Assembly: GCF_031455095.1 (NCBI RefSeq)
Contig: NZ_JAVDSB010000004.1
Coordinates: forward strand, 1 to 64,000
Direction: 5' to 3'
Length of the DNA: 64,000 bases
DNA from: Paenibacillus_E qinlingensis_A
GTDB lineage: Bacteria > Bacillota > Bacilli > Paenibacillales > NBRC-103111
Each line of letters begins with the position of its first letter. Position 1 is the stretch's first letter. Position numbers and translations under genes: made by a program. Shown in pieces: positions 1 to 9,080 of the stretch. The notes beneath the pieces are model-generated. The model ran no database searches. It had not been told where the DNA came from and saw nothing but the letters and a program-made list of their open reading frames with translations.

Positions 1-393
1 CCTCAATAACATGTTCTTCTGAGCCAAAGGGATAGTGAGCATATATGATAAAAAAAGCCAATCGCCTCGACCAGCAGCCATGCTCAACAGCTTCTCCCAG
101 CGCTTCTTTTACTCTCACTCCACTATCCCCTTCGCTCAGGTTACAATTCCCTGACTAATCCTCAATAACATGTTCTTCTGAGCCAAAGGGATAGTGAGCA
201 TATATGATAAAAAAAGCCAATCGCCTCGACCAGCAGCCATGCTCAACAGCTTCTTCCAGCGCTTCTTCTACTCTCACTCCACTATCCCCTTCGCTCATGG
301 TTACAATTGCCTGACTAATCCTCAATAACATGTTCTTCTGAGCCAAAGGGATAGTGAGCATATATGATAAAAAAAGCCAACCGCCTCGACCAG
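1..393. repeat. 159/160-bp tandem repeat array derived partly from selO 3' end
   Basis: Units start at 1, 160 and 320; the third stops near 393, where it runs into the selO terminator. Units 1 and 2 differ by a one-base indel and a few substitutions. Each unit carries 36 bp (for example 237-272) identical or nearly identical to selO coding sequence at 548-583, joined directly to a copy of the T-tract region downstream of selO. The unit therefore looks like a tandem duplication of the gene end with an internal deletion. The array begins at the window edge and may extend further left. No gene is seen in 1-418. Confidence 0.9.
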
Positions 394-400
394 GCAGTTG
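368..400 (-). terminator. Rho-independent terminator of selO
   Basis: Read on the minus strand, a CAAC-GCC / GGC-GTTG stem with a 7-nt loop and one mismatch is followed by seven T residues. It lies 19 bp beyond the selO stop codon. Degenerate copies, with the left stem arm altered, occur in the upstream repeat units. Confidence 0.75.
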
Positions 401-418
401 ACTTCTGTAAGGATAAGC

Positions 419-1906
419 TTAGGTGCCGCAGTATGTTTGATACGCACAGGCCGAAGGCGCAGGCAGCGCTGCATACGCAGCCTGTTCAGGTGCATGCGCG
501 AATGGGTTGGCCAGCACAGCAAGAAGCTGCTCCATCACACTGTAGTCGCCATGCTCAACAGCTTCTTCCAGCGCTTCTTCTACCCGGTGATTCCGCGGGA
601 TAACCGCAGGATTGCTGCTACGCATCAATTGCTGCGAAGCCTCCTGGCTTTCCTGCTGTCTGCCAAGTCTCGCTTGCCATAACTCCTGCCACGGAGCAAA
701 TTCAGGCGTGCCAAACAACACGGTGTCTTCGAGTTTATTGAAAGTGATAGCTGCGAATGTATTCGTGTAGTCCGCCTTGTACTTCTCCATTAAGCTAAGC
801 AAGCCTTCAATCAGTTCATGGTCATTTGCCTCTTCGCCAAAAATCCCCAGCTTCGCTCTCATACCCGCGTGCCATACTTCGTGATAGGTTGTTGAGAACT
901 CAGAGAGTGCTCCCTCAGCTATTTGAATAGCTTGCTTCTCGTCGGTATGCAGCAAGGGTAACAGTGTCTCTGCAAATCTTGCCAGATTCCACACAGCAAT
1001 TCGCGGCTGATTGCCGTAAGCGTAGCGGCCATGCGTGTCGATGGAGCTGAAAACAGTGGCTGGGTCATAGGTATCCATAAAGGCACAAGGACCGTAATCA
1101 ATGGTTTCGCCGCTAATCGCCATATTATCCGTGTTCATTACGCCGTGGATAAAACCAACTAGCTGCCATTTGGCGATTAATTGGGCTTGGCGCTTGATCA
1201 CTTCCTGTAGGAAGTGAAGATAGCGGTTCTCATCGGTGTCACTCTGCAGGGCTGCTTCGGGATAATGTCTTTGTATGGTGTAGTCCGCAATTGCCCGAAT
1301 ATCATCTACGTCCCCATATTGTGCCGCATACTGAAAGGTACCCACACGTATATGACTAGCAGCAATACGAGTCAGTACGGCCCCAGGCAGTTCGGTTTCA
1401 CGGTAAATAACATCACCTGTGGTTACAACTGCTAAGCTGCGTGTCGTAGGAATGCCAAGCCCCACCATCGCTTCGCTGATGATGTATTCGCGCAGCATGG
1501 GTCCAAGGGCTGCGCGGCCATCGCCTCGACGGGAATAGGGGGTTCTGCCCGAACCCTTCAGTTGAACATCCACCCGCTCCCCTGTTAGCGTAATCTGTTC
1601 GCCCAGCAGGATCGCACGGCCATCCCCTAACATGTTAAAATGTCCGAACTGGTGTGCTGCATAAGCTTGCGCCAAAGGTAAAGAGCCTTCTGGGATATGA
1701 TTGCCTGCGAGTGTTGCAACCCCCTCATCGCTGCGTAAAGTATCCGCGTTTAGCCCCAGCGTTGCTGCCAATGGAGCATTCAGCACAGCCAATTTCGGTG
1801 CGCGTCCAGGGGTAGGGTTCACTTGTGTATAGAAGGTTTGTGGAAGCGCAGCATAACTGTTATCGAAGTTCCAACCTGTATCTTGTTTTGCTATATGATC
1901 TGTCAT
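419..1906 (-). CDS. selO: Protein adenylyltransferase SelO (YdiU family)
   Basis: A 495-residue pseudokinase-fold enzyme of the SelO/UPF0061 family, which transfers AMP from ATP to Ser/Thr/Tyr of target proteins and is linked to redox stress. The hallmark block QLKGSGRTPYSRRGDGRAALG lies near residues 113-133, so the nucleotide-binding Lys and Arg are present. The metal-binding Asn and Asp appear in MNTDNM and in the IDYGP segment (about residues 256-272). The C-terminus ends in YCGT, resembling the Cys-containing tail of the family. Length is normal for the family. An AGAGGAG ribosome site lies about 10 bases before the ATG. It stands alone on the minus strand with its own terminator. Thirty-six bases of its 3' coding region recur in the adjacent tandem repeats. 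Confidence 0.95.
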   Translation of the reverse strand: MTDHIAKQDTGWNFDNSYAALPQTFYTQVNPTPGRAPKLAVLNAPLAATLGLNADTLRSDEGVATLAGNHIPEGSLPLAQAYAAHQFGHFNMLGDGRAILLGEQITLTGERVDVQLKGSGRTPYSRRGDGRAALGPMLREYIISEAMVGLGIPTTRSLAVVTTGDVIYRETELPGAVLTRIAASHIRVGTFQYAAQYGDVDDIRAIADYTIQRHYPEAALQSDTDENRYLHFLQEVIKRQAQLIAKWQLVGFIHGVMNTDNMAISGETIDYGPCAFMDTYDPATVFSSIDTHGRYAYGNQPRIAVWNLARFAETLLPLLHTDEKQAIQIAEGALSEFSTTYHEVWHAGMRAKLGIFGEEANDHELIEGLLSLMEKYKADYTNTFAAITFNKLEDTVLFGTPEFAPWQELWQARLGRQQESQEASQQLMRSSNPAVIPRNHRVEEALEEAVEHGDYSVMEQLLAVLANPFAHAPEQAAYAALPAPSACAYQTYCGT

Positions 1907-2016
1907 CGTATCTTATCTCCTCTTCCTTACTTCAACATGCGACTATATCGATTATACCATAATAGACAAAAAAACCTCTTCATAAGCAAGCGTGAAGAGG
2001 TTGTTAATGCCAGCGG

Positions 2017-2490
2017 CTATGGGTTGGCTGCGAAACGTTTTAGCAGCGTAATCGAATTAAAGTGCATGCCTTCATGATACAACGTGTAGTTTAGGAATTC
2101 CCCAATTGTAGTTAAGAGTAAACCGTTACCAGTTGTGAATGGCTTAGCCACACTTTCATCTAAGCGATCATGTAAAATGCTCTGAATCCGTTTGGGTTGC
2201 TCAACAAGCAAAGCAAGTAACGTCTCCAGGGAAGGAAGTTCCTCGTTCCAATCCGCTGGTTTCGTGCCTTTTGCAAATAATCGCTCAAAGTTCTCAGGCA
2301 CTTGTAACGGCTCACCAATAAAATGAAAAGCAAATTTCTCTTGCACGAAAATAATGTGCCCCAAATTCCAGCGAATATTGTTATTGAATCCTTCGGGCAT
2401 AGCGTCTATTGTATCTTCCGATAGTCCTTCAACCGCTTTGATCGTAGATTTGCGAATAAATTCCAGTTGTTTGAGCGTTATTTGCTCCAT
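2017..2490 (-). CDS. DinB-like (DinB_2) four-helix protein
   Basis: A 157-residue predicted four-helix bundle of the DinB/YfiT superfamily, whose members bind a divalent metal through a His triad and often act as thiol-dependent transferases. A metal-ligand-like His is seen in WNLGHI (about residue 44), and two more in YHEGMHFNSI near residue 139-143, as expected. The substrate is unknown; family membership does not predict it. The start follows an AGGAG-type site. The gene lies 19 bp after the TIM-barrel gene in the same orientation and is the last member of an apparent three-gene operon running from 4677 down. Confidence 0.8.
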   Translation of the reverse strand: MEQITLKQLEFIRKSTIKAVEGLSEDTIDAMPEGFNNNIRWNLGHIIFVQEKFAFHFIGEPLQVPENFERLFAKGTKPADWNEELPSLETLLALLVEQPKRIQSILHDRLDESVAKPFTTGNGLLLTTIGEFLNYTLYHEGMHFNSITLLKRFAANP

Positions 2491-2509
2491 AGGAGATATC
2501 CTCGCTTTT

Positions 2510-3382
2510 TTACTCTACTGTAGCACGTTTCCAGCAAGCTTGCGCTATATTTTTCAAAATCAAAGCTTGCTCCCACCGACTTGTTAACTCTCTGCCATCT
2601 AGCCCCTTGATTGCATATGGTGCAGGACCGAGCTCGCAAACGAACGGCAGCACATCGCCAGGCTTAGCCCCCTGCAGCCAATAGCGCATCGCTTGGGTCC
2701 ACCATTTTTCATAACGCTCCAATATCGCATCTGAGTAGCCTGCATCTACTTGAATTTGCTCACCAGAAGAAATGCGGCTATGAATAGCAGAGGTTCGCTC
2801 CAGCACCGTCTTGAATAACAGCTCCGCCTTGTCTTGTTTCTCTGTCATTTCCCCTGCTAACACGTAGTGGGAAATATCCAATGTAAACCGCAGATTGGGC
2901 AGCGCTTGTGCGTATTGCACCGTGCGGATCACATCTTGCGTGATCTTGCCGCGATGTGTCTCCACATAAAATGGCATCTGATGCGCTGCCGACACAGCAC
3001 CTAGACCTCCCAGCAGCTCAATAGCTTCATCCCCAATTACAAAAGCATCGGCCACTTGTCCATTCACATACAGCATATCCATGTCATTCGCCTGATGAAT
3101 ATGAGCGGATAAGTCGCTCGGGTTAAATGGGAAGCAATGCGAGCCAAAGCTGAGACCATATTGCTTCAGCAATCTCTTCCATTCCTCCCTGACAGCCAAC
3201 TCCGGCACTCTAGCCAAGATGCCCGTAAAGCCTGCGCTAGCTATGCGCTCGAGTTTCGTCTCCAGTGAAGGCTCCACATCTGCTTCCCCATGCCCCATCA
3301 TCGCCCACATGGATTGATGAATCTCGAGGCGCGGTGGGCGATTAGAGCCGTCATTTATTCTGGTCATATCGAAATGTGCCAT
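2510..3382 (-). CDS. Sugar-phosphate isomerase/epimerase-like TIM-barrel protein
   Basis: A 290-residue protein of the xylose-isomerase-like TIM barrel (AP endonuclease 2) superfamily. Candidate metal ligands of the fold are visible in order: the Glu of YVETHRG (about residue 141), the Asp and His of TLDISHY (about 168-171), His in IHSR (about 200), and Glu in CELGP (about 250). Members isomerise or epimerise sugars or inositols, or cleave DNA; the sequence does not tell which. It starts five bases after the stop of the upstream ferritin-like gene, so the two are very likely co-transcribed and may act on one substrate. Confidence 0.75.
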   Translation of the reverse strand: MAHFDMTRINDGSNRPPRLEIHQSMWAMMGHGEADVEPSLETKLERIASAGFTGILARVPELAVREEWKRLLKQYGLSFGSHCFPFNPSDLSAHIHQANDMDMLYVNGQVADAFVIGDEAIELLGGLGAVSAAHQMPFYVETHRGKITQDVIRTVQYAQALPNLRFTLDISHYVLAGEMTEKQDKAELLFKTVLERTSAIHSRISSGEQIQVDAGYSDAILERYEKWWTQAMRYWLQGAKPGDVLPFVCELGPAPYAIKGLDGRELTSRWEQALILKNIAQACWKRATVE

Positions 3383-3387
3383 TCGTA

Positions 3388-4677
3388 TTAATAGCCTCCT
3401 AGGCTTCCCGCCGGTTTGTTTTTAGCAAGTTCTCCATGCGCTTCCATATACACCGCACGTTTCTTCACGGTTCTCTCTGCTTCTTCCTGTGCGGCACGCG
3501 CGTCTCCACGGTGAACATCATCAATCATCCAACGCTGTCCAAAGCCTGCATGCACCACTTCATCTGCCCAGTCAAAATCTTGAAACGTCGTCATGAGCGG
3601 ATCCTTCGCCGTATCTCGGCAAAACTCCCACTCTTCGCGCTTGCCGGGCGGATACTTCATTGCCGCTTTCTCAATCGCAATCGTCAAATGGGAATATGCC
3701 TCGGTCCCTTCAAATAACTGTGCCGTCATATCATACCACCCTGTCCAGTTCGCGAATTGATACACATCGTACCCTTTCACGCGAAGTGCCGCTTCACCGA
3801 ACCAACTATGACGGACTTCATCCCACATGTGCCTAGCTGTATCGCGATAGAATTGCCACGGCTTACCCTCTGTGGTGAAATGAACGTAAGCTACGCCTTC
3901 CGCTGGCGACATTTCGAAATACCTCGACAGCATCATCGTCAGGAATCTTCCCTCCTCATTGTCTGGGATACTCAACCCTTGCATTTTCACAACTTGTGAG
4001 CTGAAACGGCTGTCTCGCGTGCTCGTTTGCGGCATCGTAAATGGCTCGACTGTGATTCGAACAGATGGATCTAACGGGATCCGCTCTTCCCATCCCGTTA
4101 CACCACCTGCCGCTTCAAGTAGTTGTTCCACATACATTCTCCAGCGGCTCACTTCTTCCTTCTCCGATCCCGACGCGGACTGCAGCAAATATGCCAGCGC
4201 TTCACGTCCCCACGCCATTTGTTCTTCACGGTCAATGAGCTGGTGCTTCATAATGTGGAGTGTGGGTTCATCTACCAGCGGCTGTGCTTTGCTCTTATAG
4301 GCATGAAGAGCAGCGATTTGTGCTGGTTTCACGACTTCAAAAAGTGCCGTCAATAAACACAAAGTCGTAGGCGAATTCAGTACCGTTTGCATGAGCTCGT
4401 TCAGCGAAACATCTGGGCACTTGTCGAACGCCACCGTGCTCATGCGCAGCTGCTTAATCCGATTGCGGAATTGATCGTGGTGCTCCGCATCCTGATAGCT
4501 TAAGCGAGCGAGCGCTCCTTTTATTTCATATTCAGGTCTAGCCGCCATATGAGCAGCCTCTATCCGCATTAATTGACGATCTACATAAGCAATACGTTGT
4601 AATGTTTTAGCTGAATCCTCTACGGACATGCCGATACGATCCCAATCTCTGATTCCCATGAATGGATGTAACATCAT
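3388..4677 (-). CDS. Double ferritin-like domain protein, putative diiron protein
   Basis: A 429-residue soluble all-helical protein with two ferritin-like halves. The N-terminal half has an E(A)AH segment near residue 39 and a DAEHHDQF segment near 63. The C-terminal half has DEVRHSWFGE (about 287) and ADEVVHAGFG (about 370), which are classic E/DxxH diiron motifs. The catalytic activity is not recognisable; oxidase, oxygenase or metal storage are all possible. A near-perfect AGGAGG lies upstream of the ATG. It is the first gene of the operon with the TIM-barrel and DinB-like genes; three metal-binding folds in one transcript suggest a metal-dependent catabolic module (inference). Confidence 0.7.
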   Translation of the reverse strand: MMLHPFMGIRDWDRIGMSVEDSAKTLQRIAYVDRQLMRIEAAHMAARPEYEIKGALARLSYQDAEHHDQFRNRIKQLRMSTVAFDKCPDVSLNELMQTVLNSPTTLCLLTALFEVVKPAQIAALHAYKSKAQPLVDEPTLHIMKHQLIDREEQMAWGREALAYLLQSASGSEKEEVSRWRMYVEQLLEAAGGVTGWEERIPLDPSVRITVEPFTMPQTSTRDSRFSSQVVKMQGLSIPDNEEGRFLTMMLSRYFEMSPAEGVAYVHFTTEGKPWQFYRDTARHMWDEVRHSWFGEAALRVKGYDVYQFANWTGWYDMTAQLFEGTEAYSHLTIAIEKAAMKYPPGKREEWEFCRDTAKDPLMTTFQDFDWADEVVHAGFGQRWMIDDVHRGDARAAQEEAERTVKKRAVYMEAHGELAKNKPAGSLGGY

Positions 4678-4692
4678 GTAACCTCCTGCATA

Positions 4693-4780
4693 TTTGCACT
4701 ATATTGTTTACTGTCATCCTAATCATAGTGCGAATTGCTCCTAGAATACATGCATTGAATCACATCAATATTTGCACTTT
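4693..4780. promoter_or_regulatory. Repeated TTTGCACT motif in divergent promoter region
   Basis: The motif TTTGCACTAT is at 4693-4702, its inverted partner ATAGTGCGAA at 4725-4734 (one mismatch), and a third direct copy TTTGCACTTT at 4771-4780. The region separates the ferritin/TIM/DinB operon (minus) from the DUF2306 gene (plus). The arrangement looks like an operator for an unidentified dimeric regulator. Confidence 0.45.
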
Positions 4781-4896
4781 AGTACATATCACGGCTGATC
4801 GTTCCAAAGTTTAGAAATTTTTAATAACAGCGTAAGCATTGCTTTAGATTTAGACTTTACACTAGGGAGGAGAGTATCACGAATCGGGGGTTCCGC

Positions 4897-5529
4897 ATGA
4901 ATAAAAAGTTGGGTATTCTATCTATCATCCTTATTATTGGGGTCGCTATAGCGGCAATATTCCCCTATGTGACCTTCAATTCGGCGAATAGCCGAATCAC
5001 CCTTGATGTGGATTTTCCTCTACACTACACGGTGCTCACGCTTCATATCGCGGTTGCCACGATTGCGCTGATCAGCGGTTTATTTCAATTTCATGCGCGG
5101 TTTCGAGCTAGCTACACCGTGTGGCATAAGGCATTAGGACGTGTTTATGTCATCAGTGTTATGGTCAGTGGGATTTTAGGCCTTGTATTAACCTTTTATG
5201 CCGAGAACTTTACGAAAGCGATGGCTTTCCTTGCACTAAGTCTGCTGTGGCTATTCACGACTTGGAAAGGATTCCGTTACGCGGTCAAAGGTGAACTCCA
5301 ACAGCATCGTGTTTGGATGATTCGAAGCTATGCGGTCACCTTAGTTGCAATCACGTCTAGAGTGATCGTTCCCGTCTGTATTTTGGTCTATCTAGCCATG
5401 CACGGATTCAAGCTTCCCTCAGGTGGAAGGGCGCAGATGGTCACAGATATCCTGAATATCAACGTTTGGGTCGGTCTTCTGATGAATCTGGTTGTTGTAG
5501 AGTGGTATCTCCTACGACCTCGCAAATAA
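4897..5529 (+). CDS. DUF2306 family membrane protein
   Basis: A 210-residue integral membrane protein with about six hydrophobic segments. It begins with an uncleaved-looking N-terminal segment (residues 5-24) and has a conserved His-rich pattern (LHYTVLTLH, FHARFR, VWHKALGR, QQHRVWMIRSYAVT). This His/Arg pattern is typical of DUF2306, a family distantly resembling haem-binding four-helix membrane proteins; the function is unknown. The ATG used is preceded by a G-rich run; a better AGGGAGGAG site lies about 24 bases upstream but has no in-frame start near it. The gene is monocistronic, transcribed away from the ferritin operon and ended by a strong hairpin. Confidence 0.75.
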   Translation: MNKKLGILSIILIIGVAIAAIFPYVTFNSANSRITLDVDFPLHYTVLTLHIAVATIALISGLFQFHARFRASYTVWHKALGRVYVISVMVSGILGLVLTFYAENFTKAMAFLALSLLWLFTTWKGFRYAVKGELQQHRVWMIRSYAVTLVAITSRVIVPVCILVYLAMHGFKLPSGGRAQMVTDILNINVWVGLLMNLVVVEWYLLRPRK

Positions 5530-5530
5530 A

Positions 5531-5585
5531 AGAAGAGTCTGTTTCAAAAAGTCAATTCAGACTTTTTAAACCAGACTCTTCTTTC
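5531..5585. terminator. Bidirectional terminator between DUF2306 and antiporter genes
   Basis: The 11-bp arm AGAAGAGTCTG (5531-5541) pairs with CAGACTCTTCT (5572-5582), with a further inner stem AAAAGTC/GACTTTT. T-rich tails lie on both sides, and the genes converge here. Confidence 0.85.
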
Positions 5586-5604
5586 GTTGATAACGTCTAC
5601 TCGT

Positions 5605-7650
5605 TCAACATGGCGCTGATTCCTCCCCGCCACTGTCCAAAATAAGCATCTCTTCATAATTTATCGCTTGCAGCAATTCATGCACGGTTCCCCTCGAGAT
5701 TTGCTCCGCTTCTTCTAGCTCTTGAACGCCATCACGTCTAATCTGCACACTTCGCAGCTGGGTCATCCGCAGCTGTTGTAGAAACTCGGCTTCAGAGCAC
5801 TCGTTCTCCCTCTGTTTCTCGCGTTTCAGCATGCGTGAATAATGCTGGATGACAAGCAGGGCTTCGAGCTTATGCTTCTTCGATTTTTGCTTGCGAATTG
5901 CGGTAACGGCTGCCTGCTGCAATTGTGTTTCGATGGTTTCAAGCTCTTCAAACATCTCCGAAACGGATCGAAATCTCTCGGGGATCCCCTCCCTGCGATG
6001 CTGCTTCATTTTACGGTTAAGCAGGTTCAATTTGAATCTGACCCAGAGGTACTGGAGCCTCGCGAGAAAAAAGGACTCCGATTGCGGTTTATGCAGCATC
6101 ATAAACACAGCCTGCAGCTGAGGCGAAATCACACCTTGATCAATAAGCTCACAGAGCCTAGTGGTTTCCGCCTCTCTCCCAATTTGCTGCAGCTCACGAA
6201 TATAGGAACCAGAGAGCTTGACGGAGCCATAGGACTCAATTCGAATTTGTTCCTCCAATTGCTTCGTGACGGCAAGGGTCGCATCGAAGTTCATGGCATC
6301 CATTTCGGTTTTGAGAAATTGAATCGTCTGTTTCGCCAAATGAATGCTCGCTTCTTTCATCGTCATCGCTGCTGAATCAGCTTCAGCGACAGTTGAGTTC
6401 CCGATGAATGGCATGGCTATAGAGGCAGCCAACATGCTGATCAAGATTACACTGGCCGAAATAAACAAGATCGTATTGCGCAGTGGAAATGGTGTTCCAT
6501 CGGACAAATGGAAGGGAATCGATAGGGCTGTTGCCAAAGTGATGGTACCGTGAACACCACATAAGCTGGCAGCAAGGGCATATCCTTTGCGATTCGTATT
6601 CATGTCGATTTTAGCGCTCGCGTGATTAGCAGGCAGGAAGTCATTATGTAAAAAATACACCCATAAATACCTCGCTGTACCTAGCGCCGCGTAAATCACG
6701 AGGGCTAAACCCAATGCTTTGTAGACCGAAGCCTCACCACTATGGAGCAACCCTGTTATCACTTCCGGAAGTAACAGACCCAGCAAAGCAAAGACGAGAC
6801 CGTTCAGGATAAAACTAAGCATCGACCACGTATTCATCGAGATGATGTGCAGTTTCGTCGTCGTTTGCTGTAACCGATCGCGTTCTAAGCCATGCACGAT
6901 ACCCGCGGCAACGACGGCCAAAATGCCCGAAACATGAAGTTCCTCCGCAGCAAGATAGATCGCAAATGGTGTTATGAGTTGAATGGTAACCAGCGAGTGG
7001 ACCTCTTCTAGGCCTCTTTTTCTAAGGAAAATTCTAAAATTCACCAACGCAGCTCCGATTACAAGTCCAATCAGACAGCCGCCAAGAGCCACAAGCAGAA
7101 ATTCTAAAGCAGCTGATTTGGCAGAGAATACACCTGTCATCACGACACCTAACGCAACTTTAAACGAGACGAGACCTGCTGCATCATTGAGCAGTGACTC
7201 TCCCTCCAAGATTGCCATTAAGCCTTTAGGGAACGTCCGGCCTCGCGTCATAGATTTAACAGCAACTGCATCCGTAGGTGACAAGGCTGCCGCTAAAGCA
7301 AAAGCAACTGGAAGTGGCATTGCAGGGATCAGATAGTGAATCACATAGCCAATACCAATGACCGTAAAGACAACAAGCCAGATCGCCATTAGGATAATTG
7401 GCTTGCGATATTCCAACAGTTCTTTGCGCGATATGACCCTGCCATCTCCAAAAAGGATAGGCGCAATTAAACAAACCATGAATGCCTCAGGTTCAAATTC
7501 GAACTCTGTCGGAAGGAAGGGCAGCCAAGATACGATAGCTCCTAGTCCAATTAAATAAAAGGGCAGAGGAATCTGGGGATAGCGCTTCTGAAGTAACGAT
7601 GCTGTTACGATTACGGCCGCTACAATTAATAAGGGCACTAGAAGTTCCAA
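5605..7650 (-). CDS. CPA1-family Na+(K+)/H+ antiporter with long cytosolic tail
   Basis: A 681-residue protein: about 12 membrane helices in residues 1-410, then about 270 hydrophilic residues forming a helical cytoplasmic domain. The signature SPTDAVAV (about residue 125) and the EGESLLNDA motif carrying the transport Asp (about 150-157) identify the NhaP/NhaK branch, which exchanges cytosolic Na+, K+ or Li+ for protons. The start is TTG at 7648-7650 with a weak GAGG site; no better in-frame start is evident. The extended tail is presumably regulatory. The gene is alone, ending at the shared terminator with the convergent DUF2306 gene. Confidence 0.9.
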   Translation of the reverse strand: MELLVPLLIVAAVIVTASLLQKRYPQIPLPFYLIGLGAIVSWLPFLPTEFEFEPEAFMVCLIAPILFGDGRVISRKELLEYRKPIILMAIWLVVFTVIGIGYVIHYLIPAMPLPVAFALAAALSPTDAVAVKSMTRGRTFPKGLMAILEGESLLNDAAGLVSFKVALGVVMTGVFSAKSAALEFLLVALGGCLIGLVIGAALVNFRIFLRKRGLEEVHSLVTIQLITPFAIYLAAEELHVSGILAVVAAGIVHGLERDRLQQTTTKLHIISMNTWSMLSFILNGLVFALLGLLLPEVITGLLHSGEASVYKALGLALVIYAALGTARYLWVYFLHNDFLPANHASAKIDMNTNRKGYALAASLCGVHGTITLATALSIPFHLSDGTPFPLRNTILFISASVILISMLAASIAMPFIGNSTVAEADSAAMTMKEASIHLAKQTIQFLKTEMDAMNFDATLAVTKQLEEQIRIESYGSVKLSGSYIRELQQIGREAETTRLCELIDQGVISPQLQAVFMMLHKPQSESFFLARLQYLWVRFKLNLLNRKMKQHRREGIPERFRSVSEMFEELETIETQLQQAAVTAIRKQKSKKHKLEALLVIQHYSRMLKREKQRENECSEAEFLQQLRMTQLRSVQIRRDGVQELEEAEQISRGTVHELLQAINYEEMLILDSGGEESAPC

Positions 7651-7770
7651 CGGAGTTCGGCCTCGCTTTCATCACCTTTTAAATGGGAATTATTTGCTAG
7701 CATCCGCTTAAACTTAACGTTCTATTCCATTATGGGATAATGCCTAGGCATCTACAGACACGGCTATAGT

Positions 7771-7809
7771 AAAATAAAAAAGGCTAGCCAACATGCGTTG
7801 ACTAACCTT
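7771..7809 (-). terminator. Terminator of ecsAB operon
   Basis: On the minus strand an AAGG-TAG-CAAC / GTTG-CTA-CCTT stem with two mismatches is followed by a T-rich tail. It lies 30 bp past the permease stop codon. Confidence 0.7.
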
Positions 7810-7838
7810 ATGATCTTCCTCTATTTGGTCTTCGCTGC

Positions 7839-9080
7839 TCAATACCAGCTAGTAAACACAGATGAGGTTCCATACGTTAACGGGATCGCGGCACCGATCA
7901 TGACAATCGGCCCCCACCATGTGAACAAGGAGATACCTGCGACTAAACTGATGACGATCATGGCTGGCAGCACTAAGATAGGTATGGCCGTCTGAATCGC
8001 TTGATGCTTCATCGTATCTCGAATGGGGAATAGCGACAGGAATGGGGTCGTTAGTTCATCCTTGCAAAATGATTTACGCCAGAAGACCAACAAGACCACC
8101 GCAAGGATCCAAACGAGAATTTTAATGGCGCCTGGCAAAATAAACAGTGCTCCGCTGATGACAACGACGAATTGAATCGATTGTCGCCACTGCAATCCAT
8201 TTCGGAAATAGGACTTTACTAAGAGCTCTGCAATTCCGTTGCCAGCTCCTTTGCCTTTGAGCAACCGCTGCGATCTGCTGAAAAATAGCGGATATCGGCG
8301 TGTCGGTTTTCTTTTGCGCTCCGTCACACGAATTAACATCAAAGAGACGATACGCATCCGCGCATCTCGCTCTCTGGCGACATCTGCGAAGAAGGCCCCT
8401 TTTTCACGCAGCCTCGTTTTGGTTAAAAGTACAAATGTAAGTATCCCTAACCCAATGGCAGCCCAGCTGATGAAAGTCTGATCGTTAATTTTAGTAAGTA
8501 ACACTTGGAATAAAATAAAGCCGCAGGCGAATGCCACAATACGCAGCAACCATAGCATGAACCTTTGGAATCGAAGGGCAAGCAGTTGACGAATTAACCC
8601 TATATTCAGCTTCACCACATAAGCCAGTAACCAGAAGCACACGACTTGTGTGATCGTATACGCATATACCGGCACTAGTAACGGCAGAAATAGGAGCGTT
8701 GCCAGCATCATTGTAATCGCCTGCAGTACCACCGAATACCGATAGCCAAGATGCATGATGTGTCGGAACCAGCCTTCATTTTGCCGGAGGAATAACTGGT
8801 CCCCCTCTTCCACAAAGTACCGCAGCGTACCCATCCATGTGTAAATGTAGAAAAGCGTCGCTACCGTATGAATAGAGATCCCGCTTAACCACGTCGGGGG
8901 AGTCATATACCACGCATAATAGTGATAACCTGCTACGATCAGCAGAGGAATGACAAAATAAATCGCAATGACCCAATCAACGGCCATGCGTATGGCCCGA
9001 TATTGAAAGCGTAAATCCGAGCGCACTCTTCGCGCAAAAACTTGGTAGCTGCTAGTCAAACCGCTGTCGCCCCCTCTCAT
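7839..9080 (-). CDS. ecsB: EcsB-like ABC transporter permease
   Basis: A 413-residue membrane protein with a basic N-terminus followed by about ten hydrophobic segments in two clusters (residues 30-215 and 305-405) separated by a basic cytosolic loop rich in Arg and Lys. Composition, length and linkage to an EcsA-type ATPase match EcsB, the membrane partner of the Ecs exporter. In Bacillus, Ecs affects protein secretion, intramembrane proteolysis, competence and sporulation. The start codon overlaps the ecsA stop by 4 bp, implying translational coupling. The usual third gene, ecsC, is absent. The exported substrate is unknown. Confidence 0.8.
   Translation of the reverse strand: MRGGDSGLTSSYQVFARRVRSDLRFQYRAIRMAVDWVIAIYFVIPLLIVAGYHYYAWYMTPPTWLSGISIHTVATLFYIYTWMGTLRYFVEEGDQLFLRQNEGWFRHIMHLGYRYSVVLQAITMMLATLLFLPLLVPVYAYTITQVVCFWLLAYVVKLNIGLIRQLLALRFQRFMLWLLRIVAFACGFILFQVLLTKINDQTFISWAAIGLGILTFVLLTKTRLREKGAFFADVARERDARMRIVSLMLIRVTERKRKPTRRYPLFFSRSQRLLKGKGAGNGIAELLVKSYFRNGLQWRQSIQFVVVISGALFILPGAIKILVWILAVVLLVFWRKSFCKDELTTPFLSLFPIRDTMKHQAIQTAIPILVLPAMIVISLVAGISLFTWWGPIVMIGAAIPLTYGTSSVFTSWY

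Noticed and set aside
1..393. CRISPR-like repeat array
   Set aside because: The units are 159-160 bp, contiguous, and similar throughout. There are no short repeats separated by unique spacers, and the unit contains selO sequence.
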